From positions 124,001 to 188,000 of the forward strand of contig NZ_BHWB01000007.1 of the NCBI RefSeq assembly GCF_003865075.1: DNA of 64,000 bases, given 5' to 3'. The DNA comes from Bacteroides faecalis. GTDB taxonomy: Bacteria; Bacteroidota; Bacteroidia; Bacteroidales; Bacteroidaceae. How positions within the stretch are numbered: the first letter of the stretch is position 1; every line of letters starts with the position of its first letter. The position numbers and the translations under genes were made by a program. Positions 1 through 9,538 of this stretch are shown here, piece after piece. A model generated the notes under the pieces. That model had not been told where the DNA came from. It saw only the letters and a list, made by a program, of their open reading frames with translations, and searched no databases.

Positions 1-650
1 AAGCTCGTAATGCTACGGGATCCAAGAGCTATAAGAAGTATGTAGAGGGTGGTTCGGAAAGTTCTATTTGGGCCATGCGTTCTTTGGGTATTAACCCAGC
101 GAATGGTGAGGAACTTTTCCTGACTCCTGATGGGAAAATAACGAATACTTGGAATTCTGCCGACCAAGTTGTGGTAGGTAGTACAGAGCCTGCAGCTCAA
201 GGTAGTTTCGGTGTTAATGCCCGTTGGAAGAACTTTAGTTTATATGCCACCTTTATGTATGAATGGGGAGGACAACGGTATAATCAGACCTTGGCTGACC
301 GAGTAGAAAATGTGAATATTTATGAGGTGAATGCAGATAGACGTGTCTTTACCGAACGTTGGCAAAAACCGGGTGATAATGCACAATTTAAGAAACTGGA
401 AACTGGTGATAATATCCATACAACACAAGCTACTTCACGTTTCGTACAGGATTATAATTGGCTTTCTTTAAACTCATTAAATTTGGGGTATGATTTTGAT
501 CAAAAATTGATTGCTCCGTTGAGCCTTACTATGTTGCGTTTTGAGATTGGTGCAAATGACTTGTTTCGCATCTCTTCTGTGAAACAGGAACGTGGATTAA
601 GTTATCCTTATTCCCGGACTTTTAATTTCTCTATTAAGGCAAGTTTTTAA
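1..650 (+). CDS. SusC-like TonB-dependent outer-membrane receptor, C-terminal part (truncated by window edge)
   Basis: The frame is open from base 3, so the gene begins before the window; the first internal Met codon (75) is not the start. The visible ~215 residues are amphipathic beta strands of an outer-membrane barrel. They end in the usual SusC way, with a terminal aromatic (KASF). SusC proteins form the TonB-driven pore that imports oligosaccharides under a SusD lid. The SusD gene follows 18 bases downstream and two lipoprotein genes after that, in one apparent operon. Substrate cannot be told from this fragment. Confidence 0.9.
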   Translation, partial: ARNATGSKSYKKYVEGGSESSIWAMRSLGINPANGEELFLTPDGKITNTWNSADQVVVGSTEPAAQGSFGVNARWKNFSLYATFMYEWGGQRYNQTLADRVENVNIYEVNADRRVFTERWQKPGDNAQFKKLETGDNIHTTQATSRFVQDYNWLSLNSLNLGYDFDQKLIAPLSLTMLRFEIGANDLFRISSVKQERGLSYPYSRTFNFSIKASF

Positions 651-668
651 TCATCTAGATTTATTCGT

Positions 669-2159
669 ATGAAAATATATAAATATTTAATAGGACTGAT
701 CTCGCTTTCTATGTTGTCTGCTTGTAGTGATTGGTTGGATATACAACCCCAAGACACCACTGAGGATGATCAACTTTTTGAGACTGGTGAAGGTTTCCGA
801 AATGCCTTGAATGGTGTCTACAGACAAATGGCCGGTTCGAGTATGTATGGAAAAGAACTCACGTGGGGGGCTTTGGATGCGATGGCAAAGTATTATACTC
901 CATCGACTGGAACTAATGAGTATTATTTTTCAAGGTATGAGTATACAGGTACCAATGCTTATCCTGTGGTTCAAAATTTTTGGTCGACAGCTTATAACTG
1001 TATTGCTAATTGTAACAATCTCATTCAGCGGACTCAAAAAGAACCGGTGACTACTTTCATGAAAGGTGCTGACGAGAAGAATGTGATTTTGGGAGAAGCT
1101 TTGGCTCTTCGTGCGATTTTACATTTTGATATAATGCGCTTGTTTGCATCGGCACAAATGAATGATCCGATGAAGCAAATTCCTTTTGTAGATGTGTATC
1201 CATGTACTTTTAAAGAGTATGGGACGAATGAAGAAGTGTCGGATCTGATTATAAAAGATCTGAAACAGGCGAAAGAATTGTTGGCGAAGTTTGATGTTCC
1301 GCGGATTTCATGGATGATGTCGGAGGTGCGCTGGAAGAATGATTATCAAAGATTAATATCTTCAGCAGAAGAAGTACCGGAAGATTTGTTCTTTGCTTAT
1401 CGTAGTTATCGTTTGAATTATTATGCCATTTGTGGTATGTTGGCACGGGTTTATTTGTATAAAGGAATGTATGAAGAGGCTTTTCGTGAAACAGAGATTG
1501 TTGTGAATGCTGTAGCGGAAAAGTATCAGGAATATATCTTCAATTTTACCAATAGTCGTGATATGGCTGCTGGAAACAGTAAGTTGTATGACGAAATAAT
1601 TTTTGCTCTTTCCAATCAGAGACTGGAAGAAGACTATCGCACTTATCGTTCCGGTAATGAGAAATTGTATCTCTCAAATTGGTCACCACTTAGTGGATGG
1701 TTTGCAGGAGATGCCAATGATATTCGTTATAAGTTGCTTGTTGAGGAAGGATGGGATTATTATAGTAGTAAATATTTACCAGCTGAAGGTACACTTAAAA
1801 AGTATGCGATGGATATTATTCCTATGCTTCGATTGGGCGAAATGTATTATATTCGGGCAGAGTATTATAATCACTTGAGTTTGGCAGATAATCTGGAACC
1901 GGATGCAAAAGAGGCATTACAGAAACAGGCTTTAGAGGAGTTTGCCAAAGTGAGACGTGGACATGGTTGTAATCAAGAGTATGTTAGTACTTCAGGTGGT
2001 GATGCGTGGTTCAACAGAGAATTGTTGAATGAAGCTAGACGCGAATTTATAGGTGAAGGACAGTTGTTCTTCTATTATAAGCGTTTAGGTGAGAAGATCC
2101 CGGGCATGGGAGATACGAAGAATTTTGTGTTGCCTTATCCACAAAATGAAGCTTTATAA
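669..2159 (+). CDS. SusD/RagB-like glycan-binding lipoprotein
   Basis: The protein has 496 residues. A short signal ends in a lipobox with Cys19 (LSAC), followed by Ser-Asp, as in surface-exposed Bacteroides lipoproteins. The N-terminal region carries the SusD pattern (DxQPQD...LFETGEGFRNALNGVY) and helical TPR-like repeats. The C-terminus has the family ending FVLPYPQNE. SusD proteins cap the SusC barrel and capture the glycan at the cell surface. It directly follows the SusC fragment and precedes two accessory lipoproteins, so all four probably serve one substrate. It is somewhat divergent and lacks any clue to ligand specificity. Confidence 0.93.
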   Translation: MKIYKYLIGLISLSMLSACSDWLDIQPQDTTEDDQLFETGEGFRNALNGVYRQMAGSSMYGKELTWGALDAMAKYYTPSTGTNEYYFSRYEYTGTNAYPVVQNFWSTAYNCIANCNNLIQRTQKEPVTTFMKGADEKNVILGEALALRAILHFDIMRLFASAQMNDPMKQIPFVDVYPCTFKEYGTNEEVSDLIIKDLKQAKELLAKFDVPRISWMMSEVRWKNDYQRLISSAEEVPEDLFFAYRSYRLNYYAICGMLARVYLYKGMYEEAFRETEIVVNAVAEKYQEYIFNFTNSRDMAAGNSKLYDEIIFALSNQRLEEDYRTYRSGNEKLYLSNWSPLSGWFAGDANDIRYKLLVEEGWDYYSSKYLPAEGTLKKYAMDIIPMLRLGEMYYIRAEYYNHLSLADNLEPDAKEALQKQALEEFAKVRRGHGCNQEYVSTSGGDAWFNRELLNEARREFIGEGQLFFYYKRLGEKIPGMGDTKNFVLPYPQNEAL

Positions 2160-2180
2160 TTATTTAAAATAGTGATTATT

Positions 2181-2921
2181 ATGATAAAGAAATATATCTG
2201 GTGTATGAGTCTGTTTTTGATAGTTTTAGGCTCATGTTCGCAAGAAGATTTATTGAACTATGACCAATCGACCCGGTCGCTTTATATACCAACTGAGATG
2301 GAAAGTGAAATGGGGGAAACGATTAAGGGGATTGATTCTACTTATTTCTCTTTCAGGCAATATGCAGATGTAACGGATTATGAGATTCGTTTTTCTGTGA
2401 TATTGAATGGTCAGCAATTAGAGGAGGACCAAACTTATCGCTTGGAGATTATTAAAGAAAGAACAACAGCCCTTCCCGAAGACTATACTGTGGAGTTGGA
2501 ACAGACTTTTCATGCTGGTGTGTGGTCTGACTATCTTAGTATTAAGTTACATCGGACAGCGCATCTTGCTAATGAAAAAGTTCGTTTAGCAGTTCGTTTA
2601 GTTCCTAATGAAAATTTCGGAGTCGGTTCTTATATCGGAGATCCTTACTGGCCTACTGTGCGGGAATCAATTTCTTGTTCAGTCACTTTCTGTGATATGT
2701 TAAGTAAGCCGGATTGGTGGGATGACACTATCACCAGTCGTTTTCTAGGAAAATACTCGGATGCGAAATATGCGCGTTTCATCGAAAGTTCAGGAATAAC
2801 GGATATAACGGGCTATACATCTACGGAACTCAGGCTGATCGTTCAGCAATTTAGTAGAGATATTCAAGAAAACGGATGGACAGAAGAAGATGGTTCTTTG
2901 ATAGAAGTTGTTATGAATTAA
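2181..2921 (+). CDS. DUF4843-type surface lipoprotein
   Basis: The ATG at 2181 is chosen over an in-frame GTG at 2172, because it gives a compact signal peptide with lipobox Cys19 (LGSC). The product has 246 residues. The body resembles DUF4843 proteins, which occur third in many SusC-SusD operons, and includes the segment DSTYFSFRQY followed by beta-rich sequence. These proteins are presumed to be cell-surface glycan-binding or complex-stabilising lipoproteins; no enzyme motif is visible. It lies 21 bases after SusD and 12 before the PKD-like gene, which is the usual order for this operon class. The DUF assignment is from memory of the family pattern. Confidence 0.72.
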   Translation: MIKKYIWCMSLFLIVLGSCSQEDLLNYDQSTRSLYIPTEMESEMGETIKGIDSTYFSFRQYADVTDYEIRFSVILNGQQLEEDQTYRLEIIKERTTALPEDYTVELEQTFHAGVWSDYLSIKLHRTAHLANEKVRLAVRLVPNENFGVGSYIGDPYWPTVRESISCSVTFCDMLSKPDWWDDTITSRFLGKYSDAKYARFIESSGITDITGYTSTELRLIVQQFSRDIQENGWTEEDGSLIEVVMN

Positions 2922-2933
2922 ATTGTATTAGCT

Positions 2934-4652
2934 ATGAAATTAATAAAATTATTGTTTATAGGCGTTAGCTTGACGGTTACTTTGTCCGGTTGTTTTGAGG
3001 ATAAGGGTAATTATGATTATAAAGATTTGACGAGAATCGATATGGCTCCGACGGGGGGGACATATACAGTTCCCATACGAGGAACATTGAAGATTACTCC
3101 TGATTATACCTTCTCAAAGGAAGATTCTAACATGGACTTATCATATTCGTGGACACTGGAAGGAGAGGTTATTAGTACGGAGCCGGTGTTGGAATGGGTG
3201 GCAGATCGTTACACAGAGGGGAGTACATATAATTTGCTGCTTGAAATAACCGATAATAAAATTGATATGGTTTATCGTTGCGTTTATGGGGTGTCTGTGT
3301 TGGAACCATATGATGGCATTGGTTTCTTTGTGTTGTCACAAAAAGACGGCAAGAAATGTGCTCATATGATAAAGGAAGAATATGATGAAGAGGGTCACAG
3401 GTATTACAATGCTTTGACAAATATCTATTCGTTGGAGAATGAGGGTGCTACTTTGCCTTCGAATGCTTTTAAATTGTATGAACATTATGCGTTGGAGAAA
3501 ACAATGGGTAGCTCTAGTACGAAGGCTGTTAACCAATTGATGTTTGTTTCTCCTGACCAAGTGACGGAAGTAAAACCAGGTAGTTTTAAGGATGTAAATA
3601 CTAAACCGACCGATTTGTTTGGTGGTGGATATCCGGGAGGTCTGAAGATTGCAGATGTTCATTTTATGCAATTCCTGAACATGATTACGGATGAAGAAGG
3701 ACGTTTGTATACGCGTATTAAAACGACTAATGAGTTTTTCCATGTAGATGAGTTTCTTCCGACACCGACTTCGTTTGAAGGAGAAGAATTACGTGGTATT
3801 GAACTTATTCCATCGGCATTGCCTGCTCAGCATTGTTTGTTATATGATAAAAATAAAAAGCGGTTATTGATTATCTGGGATTTTAAAGATTATTATGGGA
3901 AATATTCTGTCGGAAAGATTGAGAATGTAAATTCGAGTTTAAAAACAGCAAATGTAAGTTGGCCGCAAAATGTTCCGACTATCGAAGATGCGTTTGCTAA
4001 TTATGAGGTAATTCATCTTGCATCTTTTCGGACTGAATTTTCTATGTGGGGGGAAGGTGCAAAAACTTATTATTTCTCGGTGTTGAAAGATCCGGAAACA
4101 GGTAAATTATATCATTATCAATTCGTTTTGGAACAGGAGTATGGCTCAGCTATTATGCACTTGGCTACGACCAGTGATGGAAAAATGGTAGATATTGAAT
4201 TCGTTGAACTGAATCCAGAAGCGACTGCTTTGTTTGATAATCCGCAAAATGTTATTTTTACTTTACCTACAAATTATTTAGGGTATGGATATAATGGATA
4301 TTTGACTCTGATTGGTCAAGGAAATTCATTGTATGTATATAATCGTATAGCGGCAACTACAAATGCCAAAACTTCTGTTGCTGCCGATGACGATCCTTCC
4401 CAAAAGGAGCTTACAGTAAGATTACTGTGTACTTTTGATTCGGAAATTGCTTGTATGGCATCTACATACGCTTCTAACTATTGGGGTGAAATCTTGGGCG
4501 TTGCTTTAAAGAATGGAACCGTTGAAGTATTATCAGTAAAGAATGCTCAATATACTATCTGGAACGGACGTATTTGGAAATCTGAGGGAGTTGATCTCGG
4601 AGAGCCAGTAAGTCTTATTTATAGTGTTGGAGAACCAGGTCTGGACTGGTAA
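2934..4652 (+). CDS. PKD-like family surface lipoprotein
   Basis: The protein has 572 residues. The signal peptide ends in lipobox Cys20 (LSGC). Residues about 35-115 look like one or two PKD/Ig-like beta-sandwich domains (SYSWTLEGEVISTEPVLEW, then TYNLLLEITD). The remaining ~450 residues are beta-rich, with propeller-like repeats (GIGFFVLSQKDGKK; FSVLKDPETGKLYHY). Proteins of this layout follow DUF4843 lipoproteins in Bacteroides PULs and are probably surface glycan-binding proteins. No catalytic motif is recognisable. It is the last gene of the operon, and a hairpin terminator follows at about 4697. Confidence 0.72.
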   Translation: MKLIKLLFIGVSLTVTLSGCFEDKGNYDYKDLTRIDMAPTGGTYTVPIRGTLKITPDYTFSKEDSNMDLSYSWTLEGEVISTEPVLEWVADRYTEGSTYNLLLEITDNKIDMVYRCVYGVSVLEPYDGIGFFVLSQKDGKKCAHMIKEEYDEEGHRYYNALTNIYSLENEGATLPSNAFKLYEHYALEKTMGSSSTKAVNQLMFVSPDQVTEVKPGSFKDVNTKPTDLFGGGYPGGLKIADVHFMQFLNMITDEEGRLYTRIKTTNEFFHVDEFLPTPTSFEGEELRGIELIPSALPAQHCLLYDKNKKRLLIIWDFKDYYGKYSVGKIENVNSSLKTANVSWPQNVPTIEDAFANYEVIHLASFRTEFSMWGEGAKTYYFSVLKDPETGKLYHYQFVLEQEYGSAIMHLATTSDGKMVDIEFVELNPEATALFDNPQNVIFTLPTNYLGYGYNGYLTLIGQGNSLYVYNRIAATTNAKTSVAADDDPSQKELTVRLLCTFDSEIACMASTYASNYWGEILGVALKNGTVEVLSVKNAQYTIWNGRIWKSEGVDLGEPVSLIYSVGEPGLDW

Positions 4653-4696
4653 ATGATTGAACTTGAACTATAGGAAGTTCGTAGCGTATTTATAAT

Positions 4697-4748
4697 AAAT
4701 TCCCTTATTTTGTTTCATTTTATAGAATGAACAAGATAAGGGATTTTT
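4697..4748 (+). terminator. Rho-independent-like terminator of the first SusCD operon
   Basis: The arms AAATTCCCTTATTTTGTTT and GAACAAGATAAGGGATTT form a long stem with a few mismatches and a short loop. The downstream arm runs into TTTTTT at 4743-4748. It lies about 45 bases after the PKD-like gene and so ends the + strand operon. Confidence 0.7.
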
Positions 4749-5135
4749 TAAGGATATTCCTCAAATGAACGACATGAGATAACTAGTTCATTATTAATTA
4801 GTTGGGTTTGTGTTCTTCTATGGTAGTTTGGGCATACGTAATCAACATGATTTTCTCACCAAGACCAAGATCAGAAATCATAAGATGAAAATACTTTGGA
4901 TTTTTTTGGAATACATACAATGCAGTTTTGATGATTAAAAAAAACAATAAAAAGTAAACAGGATTGCCTGATATTATCACTACCAATCATCCGTAACTTT
5001 ATGCCCTTATAATTCATTTTTATCGTCGCGAAATATAAGAAAAAAGATAGTATGTCAAATGAAGATACGAGAAGCATTTACATAAGCCATCTTAGGCTTT
5101 CAGGACATTTATTAGGATATCATTTTTATTATTCC
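4749..5135. other. Intergenic stretch between a + strand operon and convergent rsgA
   Basis: AT-rich sequence between the terminator and the end of rsgA. Short minus-strand open frames (around 4798-5077) have no signal peptide, no recognisable motif and no promoter in front, and I do not support a gene. A decayed gene cannot be excluded. Confidence 0.5.
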
Positions 5136-6068
5136 TTAGTACGCTGCCCTATACTTTCCCTCCTCCTTGTCCTCCAACATATTCAGATAAGAAGCATATC
5201 GTGACTCACTGATAAGATGTTCTTCCACCGCCTTACGTACAGCACATCCCGGTTCATGCCGATGCGTACAATTTCCATATTTACAGTCCGCGGAAACTTT
5301 AAAAATCTCAAGGAAGTAATGACTCACTTCTTCTTCTTCCATATCGAAAGTTCCGAATCCTTTGATTCCCGGCGTATCGATGATATATCCATTTTCCGGA
5401 ACAGGAAACATTTCAGAGAAGGTAGTAGTATGCATCCCTTTATTATGATAGGTTGAGATTTCTCCGGTTTTTGTTTCTATACCTGGTAGGATAGCATTGA
5501 TCAAAGTTGATTTACCAACTCCGGAATGTCCTGAGAAAAGAGTAATCTTACCTTCCAACTCCTTTTTAATCGCGTCTATTCCGGTTCCATCTTTTGCAGA
5601 AACTTTAAAGCAAGGATATCCGATATTAGTATACAAGTTGATAAGTGCATCCAAATAACGTAATTCATTCTCATCGTAAACGTCTACTTTATTAAATATC
5701 AACTTGACAGGTACACGATATGCTTCAGCGGATGCAAGAAAACGGTCAATGAAAATAGTAGAGGTTTCAGGATAATTGACCGTTACTATCAGCATACATT
5801 GATCAAGGTTGGCGGCAAGAATATGAGACTGTTTGGAAAGGTTGGAGGAACGGCGGATAATATAGTTTTTTCTATCCTCTATTTCACTAATAAAAGCAGT
5901 TCCTTCTTGGTTTAGTATAATTTGAACACGGTCGCCTACCGCTACAGGATTAGTGCTGCGGATACCTTTTAACCGGAAATTCCCTTTGATTTTACATTCG
6001 ATAAATTGTCCGTCGTCGGTCTTTACTTGGTACCAACTACCTGTATTCTTGATTACTAATCCTTTCAT
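5136..6068 (-). CDS. rsgA: Ribosome small-subunit-dependent GTPase A
   Basis: The protein has 310 residues. An N-terminal OB-fold (about 1-75) is followed by a circularly permuted GTPase domain: G4 NKVD comes before the P-loop GHSGVGKST, then G3 DTPG. A C-terminal zinc knuckle has Cys-x4-Cys-x-His-x4-Cys ([14 protein letters not shown]). RsgA matures the 30S ribosomal subunit by checking the decoding centre and releasing assembly factors on GTP hydrolysis. It is cytoplasmic. Length and motif order are typical, and the ATG at 6068 gives a normal N-terminus. It lies downstream of frr in the same direction, separated by an 85-base gap with a hairpin. Confidence 0.97.
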   Translation of the reverse strand: MKGLVIKNTGSWYQVKTDDGQFIECKIKGNFRLKGIRSTNPVAVGDRVQIILNQEGTAFISEIEDRKNYIIRRSSNLSKQSHILAANLDQCMLIVTVNYPETSTIFIDRFLASAEAYRVPVKLIFNKVDVYDENELRYLDALINLYTNIGYPCFKVSAKDGTGIDAIKKELEGKITLFSGHSGVGKSTLINAILPGIETKTGEISTYHNKGMHTTTFSEMFPVPENGYIIDTPGIKGFGTFDMEEEEVSHYFLEIFKVSADCKYGNCTHRHEPGCAVRKAVEEHLISESRYASYLNMLEDKEEGKYRAAY

Positions 6069-6096
6069 TTATTTAATGGATAGTGGAAAATAGAAA

Positions 6097-6132
6097 ATGA
6101 CTATACAGGCATTATTTCTCTGCATAGTCATT
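6097..6132 (-). terminator. Hairpin between frr and rsgA
   Basis: Inverted repeat AATGACTAT (6097-6105) with ATAGTCATT (6124-6132), plus a CAG/CTG pair in the loop. It sits just after the frr stop on the minus strand. It is probably a terminator or mRNA 3' end structure, although no long U tract follows. Confidence 0.5.
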
Positions 6133-6153
6133 TCTATGTATCCGTTATTTATA

Positions 6154-6714
6154 TTAGACAGTCATAATTTCTTTGTCTTTTTCTGCCAACATCTCGTCAA
6201 TCTGCTTGATATACTTATCATGTATCTTTTGCAGTTTCTCTTCGGCATTCTTTTGTTCATCTTCAGCCAAGCCGTCTTTAACAGCTTTCTTCAAAGCGTC
6301 AATACCATCACGACGAGCATTACGAACACTGATCTTGGCAGTTTCGCCCTCACCTTTACATTGTTTCGCTAGTTGTTTACGACGTTCCTCTGTCAAAGGA
6401 GGGATGCCAATACGAATGATTTCACCGTTATTTTCCGGCATGATACCTAGTTCGGAGTCGATAATTGCTTTTTCGATGATACGGAACATACTTTTGTCCC
6501 AAGGCTTGATGATGATACTACGTGCGTCAGGAGTAGTAACTGCAGCCACATTACTGATGGGCACCATGCTTCCGTAAGAATCTACACGGATACCGTCCAA
6601 CAATCGGGTACTCGCTTTTCCGGCGCGGATATGTGCCAACGCTTCTTCTAGATACATTATAGCCATATCCATTTTTTCTTGTGCATTGCCAAGACAAGTC
6701 TTTACATCTACCAT
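6154..6714 (-). CDS. frr: Ribosome recycling factor
   Basis: The protein has 186 residues, the standard RRF length. Recognisable family blocks are [41 protein letters not shown] and [19 protein letters not shown], with the helical tail [24 protein letters not shown], with EF-G, splits post-termination ribosomes for reuse. It lies upstream of rsgA on the same strand. A TACTTTTG promoter element (minus strand, 6756-6763) sits about 40 bases before the ATG and just before the end of the neighbouring EamA gene. Confidence 0.98.
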   Translation of the reverse strand: MVDVKTCLGNAQEKMDMAIMYLEEALAHIRAGKASTRLLDGIRVDSYGSMVPISNVAAVTTPDARSIIIKPWDKSMFRIIEKAIIDSELGIMPENNGEIIRIGIPPLTEERRKQLAKQCKGEGETAKISVRNARRDGIDALKKAVKDGLAEDEQKNAEEKLQKIHDKYIKQIDEMLAEKDKEIMTV

Positions 6715-6755
6715 ATTTTTGATAATTAAAAGTTGCTATTGGGTTGATTGATTAG

Positions 6756-6763
6756 CAAAAGTA
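6756..6763 (-). promoter_or_regulatory. Putative -7 element for frr
   Basis: Reads TACTTTTG on the minus strand, matching the Bacteroides TAnnTTTG consensus. It is 42 bases from the frr start and 3 bases from the end of the EamA gene. No clear -33 TTTG was found. Confidence 0.5.
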
Positions 6764-6765
6764 TA

Positions 6766-7677
6766 CTATTTTTTATTTATCTGCAACAGCATACTCATCT
6801 TTTTTATAAGCGTCTTTCCTAAGATAATCAAGGTGACAGCGGTAATAATCATTAAAACACCAGTCATTAAGCGCGGAGTTAGTTGCTCATGGAATAAAAG
6901 TACTCCGAAGAATAAAGCTGTTACTGGCTCCAAAGCACCAAGAATAGCAGTAGGAGTAGAACCTATATAATGAATTGCTAGTGCAGTGCAAACCAATGAT
7001 ATCGCAGTTGGCAATATAGCTAATGCTATAACGTCTGCCCAAAGCCATCCGCTAGGTATCATTTGTAGCTCCGTACAGAAATGCAAACGTATGATATAGA
7101 TTGACAATCCAAATAGAATTGCGTAAAAGGTTAGTTTGGTCGTAGGTAGGTTTTTCAAAGACGATCGGTTTACTCCTACGATATAAATCGCATAAGAAAG
7201 AGAAGAAAGTAATACTAAGATAATACCAATTGTTGATAATGGCTTATTTCCATCACCTTGATAAAGCAAAGTAATTCCTGATAATACCAACAAAATGGAA
7301 AAAATGGTAATTGCGGAAATTTTTTCTTTAAAGAATGCCCCCATAATAATTGCCACCATTACCGGATAGACAAATAGAATGGTAGAAGCAATTCCTGCGT
7401 CCATGTAATTATAACTCATAAACAGGAGTAGCGAAGAGAAAGAAAACAATAATCCCATGATGAATAAAGGGAGAATGTTCTTTTTCTGAAGGGCGAAAGA
7501 CTCTCCCTGTACCTTTATCAGAATGCCGAGGACTATGGCTGCAAGCAGGTAACGATAGAATAATACGGTATCGACACTCATGCCCGCCCCATATAGAGGG
7601 AGTGCGAAAAGAGGATTCATACCATAGCTGGCAGCTGCAATCGCTCCGTAGATAAAACCTTTGGTTTTGTTATTCAT
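6766..7677 (-). CDS. EamA/DMT-family inner-membrane transporter
   Basis: The ATG at 7677 (MNNKTKGF) is chosen over an upstream in-frame GTG. The product has 303 residues and about ten hydrophobic helices in two repeated EamA halves (roughly 5-140 and 150-290). Typical blocks are GAIAAASYGMNPLFALPLY at the N-terminus and TPTAILGALEPVTALFFGVLLFHEQLT in the second half. DMT proteins export or exchange small metabolites such as amino acids or nucleosides; the substrate is unknown here. A TACTTTTG element lies just upstream at 7703-7710 (minus strand), so it is probably transcribed alone. Confidence 0.9.
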   Translation of the reverse strand: MNNKTKGFIYGAIAAASYGMNPLFALPLYGAGMSVDTVLFYRYLLAAIVLGILIKVQGESFALQKKNILPLFIMGLLFSFSSLLLFMSYNYMDAGIASTILFVYPVMVAIIMGAFFKEKISAITIFSILLVLSGITLLYQGDGNKPLSTIGIILVLLSSLSYAIYIVGVNRSSLKNLPTTKLTFYAILFGLSIYIIRLHFCTELQMIPSGWLWADVIALAILPTAISLVCTALAIHYIGSTPTAILGALEPVTALFFGVLLFHEQLTPRLMTGVLMIITAVTLIILGKTLIKKMSMLLQINKK

Positions 7678-7702
7678 TAATTGCACCTTCTAAAATAGCG
7701 TG

Positions 7703-7710
7703 CAAAAGTA
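7703..7710 (-). promoter_or_regulatory. Putative -7 element for the EamA transporter gene
   Basis: TACTTTTG on the minus strand, 26 bases before the ATG at 7677; it matches TAnnTTTG. Confidence 0.5.
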
Positions 7711-8264
7711 AAGAGTTTGCGGATGAAAAACAAGCGTTTATGTCGCTGATAGTATAATTTAATCTTTTGATTGCAATAAATACTAGGGGATCCGGAATAA
7801 GTACTAAAGTTATTCAAATATGATGCACAAGATTTACTCAAGAGAGGTGTATTAGGTTTAGTTGAAAGAAGACTAGGGGTAATTAACTGAAGTACTTGAG
7901 TTGAAGGACAGGAATAGTGCTTTATCAAGTTGTTGCATTCGGGTTATTGCTTCACTGAAATCGGTTGCTTGTTTTGAGCGAATTGAATGCTTTATTGTTC
8001 GTCCCAATATATAGGAAGTTTATTTCACTTTTCCCAATACTTTTTTCAATCATTGAGAAGTTTGTTTTCAAACATCTCAATCTTCCTCTCTAAAAGTTAG
8101 CTTATTCGATAAAATGAAATCATCTTTTCGTTTTGTCATATTTCTCTATATTTTGCTGTCGTTCAGGAGAATAAAATGAAGCATCTTTTTTCTCTTTGAA
8201 AAACGGGTAATCACTTGTTCCCAAAATGGGGAAGAGGTAACACGCTTTTCTTTGAATAGTTCTT
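7711..8264. other. Gene-poor stretch, possible gene remnants
   Basis: About 550 bases without a supportable gene. An inverted repeat ATTGAGAAGTTTG/CAAACATCTCAAT lies at 8052-8081. Two similar words beginning AAAATGAA and containing CATCTTTT occur near 8113 and 8174. A short + frame at about 7803-7888 reads like a protein tail (DAQDLLKRGVLGLVERR, then a stop), and a 49-codon open frame on the minus strand covers about 7880-8030 (KQATDFSEAITRMQQLDKA). Neither has a start or promoter and I cannot assign them. They may be decayed genes or chance. Confidence 0.4.
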
Positions 8265-9359
8265 TTATTCCATAAACTTACTTGAATCGCGAATTACAAT
8301 TTCACCAGCAAGGTTTACCGTTACGGGATATGCGGATTTGTCATTGATTCTTCTGAACATTAGTTCAACACTGACATTTGCGATCTCTTCGCAAGGTTGT
8401 TTAAAAGAGGTCAGTGAATGTTTCAAATGCATAGAATATTTCATATTGTCATAAGCACAAATAAGAAGATCTGAAGAAATCTTCCAACCGATGTCTGTTA
8501 AAGATGACATCAATACAGCTGCGGTAGAGTCATTTGCACAAATAATACCTGTTCTCCCTGGAATTATTTGCATTTGTTTGACAAAGTTTGTGTCTTCGGG
8601 GTTTCCACAATGAACATCTGATAAATTGAACGGCAGTTTATTTTGCAGCATAACTTCTTTAATACCTATTAAACGCATATCAACGGAATAGGCGGAATCG
8701 GGTCTATGGAAAAAATGAATATTCGTACATCCCTGGTTTATAAGGTGCTGGGCCATAATGCAACCTGCGCTGAAATTATCTAAGCAAACAATATCAAAAT
8801 TACTTCTTTTAGGGAACTTGAATATATCTCTATCAATTAGAATGAGTGGAATTCCCGCTTCTTCCATCCTTTCACAAATACGAATGTTTATCTCATTAGC
8901 GTCAGCTACTCTTTCCAAAGGAGAAAAGAATACCCCATCTACTTTTTTGCTTATGTAATTATCGCAGCAACTGTCAATTAACTCTCTTCTGATATTTGCA
9001 TTACTTGCCGTTGCACCTTCCCATAAACATTTAAAATTGCGTATTTCCGATTGTTTAAGCAGCTGATCGTTGATAATGGAAAATATCTCAGACTCACCTG
9101 CTCCGGGAAGCAATAATCCGAAAGTTAATGTTTTGGAAGTCTGTTTATAATTTACAATAGTACCTAATCCTTTTTTTTTCGTAATGTAACCTTCTGTTTG
9201 CAATTGATTGTAAACTTTTGCAATAGTTGGTCTTGAAACTGAGTATTGGTCAGCCAATGTAAGTTCTGTAGGTAATAAAGAACCTGTTGGGAATGTGCCG
9301 TTTAAGATATCCTTTTTTACTATGCTATATATTGATTTGTAGCTTGATTTTGTTTCCAT
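8265..9359 (-). CDS. GntR-type HTH / LacI-type sensor hybrid transcriptional regulator
   Basis: The protein has 364 residues. The N-terminal ~70 residues form a GntR winged helix (LTLADQYSVSRPTIAKVYNQLQTEGYITKKKGLGTIV). Residues about 75-360 resemble the periplasmic-binding-protein-like sensor of LacI and AraR regulators (GVFFSPLE, PLILIDRDI, VCLDNFSAG, GIICANDSTAA). Such AraR-like hybrids usually repress sugar genes until a sugar or sugar phosphate binds. It is cytoplasmic. It is transcribed away from the GH32/SusCD/GH172 operon beginning at 9620, so it most likely controls that operon. A repeated word, TTACATATGTGT, in both promoter regions of the locus is a candidate operator. Confidence 0.9.
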   Translation of the reverse strand: METKSSYKSIYSIVKKDILNGTFPTGSLLPTELTLADQYSVSRPTIAKVYNQLQTEGYITKKKGLGTIVNYKQTSKTLTFGLLLPGAGESEIFSIINDQLLKQSEIRNFKCLWEGATASNANIRRELIDSCCDNYISKKVDGVFFSPLERVADANEINIRICERMEEAGIPLILIDRDIFKFPKRSNFDIVCLDNFSAGCIMAQHLINQGCTNIHFFHRPDSAYSVDMRLIGIKEVMLQNKLPFNLSDVHCGNPEDTNFVKQMQIIPGRTGIICANDSTAAVLMSSLTDIGWKISSDLLICAYDNMKYSMHLKHSLTSFKQPCEEIANVSVELMFRRINDKSAYPVTVNLAGEIVIRDSSKFME

Positions 9360-9388
9360 TGCTCTAATTCTTTCTTTGATATATTTTG

Positions 9389-9396
9389 CAAATATA
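9389..9396 (-). promoter_or_regulatory. Putative -7 element for the GntR-type regulator gene
   Basis: Reads TATATTTG on the minus strand, 30 bases before the regulator ATG. No good -33 TTTG partner was seen. Confidence 0.45.
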
Positions 9397-9538
9397 ATAA
9401 GATTTTGTGGATTTGTGAGTCCTATATCTGAATAAATGCAAAAATGATATCGAATCTATATTTAATAAAAAAGAATATATGTAATTTTATTGTTTTCATA
9501 TATGTCATTAAAATGAATGCTGTTTTTATTTTAAAATA

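Noticed and set aside
3336..3743. 135-codon minus-strand open frame
   Set aside because: It is antisense to the PKD-like lipoprotein gene, with no signal, motif or promoter.
4798..5077. Two short overlapping minus-strand frames (62 and 68 codons) after rsgA
   Set aside because: No promoter, start context or recognisable motif; AT-rich filler is the simpler reading.
6173..6577. 134-codon + strand open frame
   Set aside because: It is antisense inside frr, a highly conserved gene; Ser/Cys-rich nonsense composition.
7677..7928. 83-codon minus-strand open frame upstream of the EamA gene
   Set aside because: It begins at TTG, overlaps the promoter element and the EamA start, and has no domain pattern.
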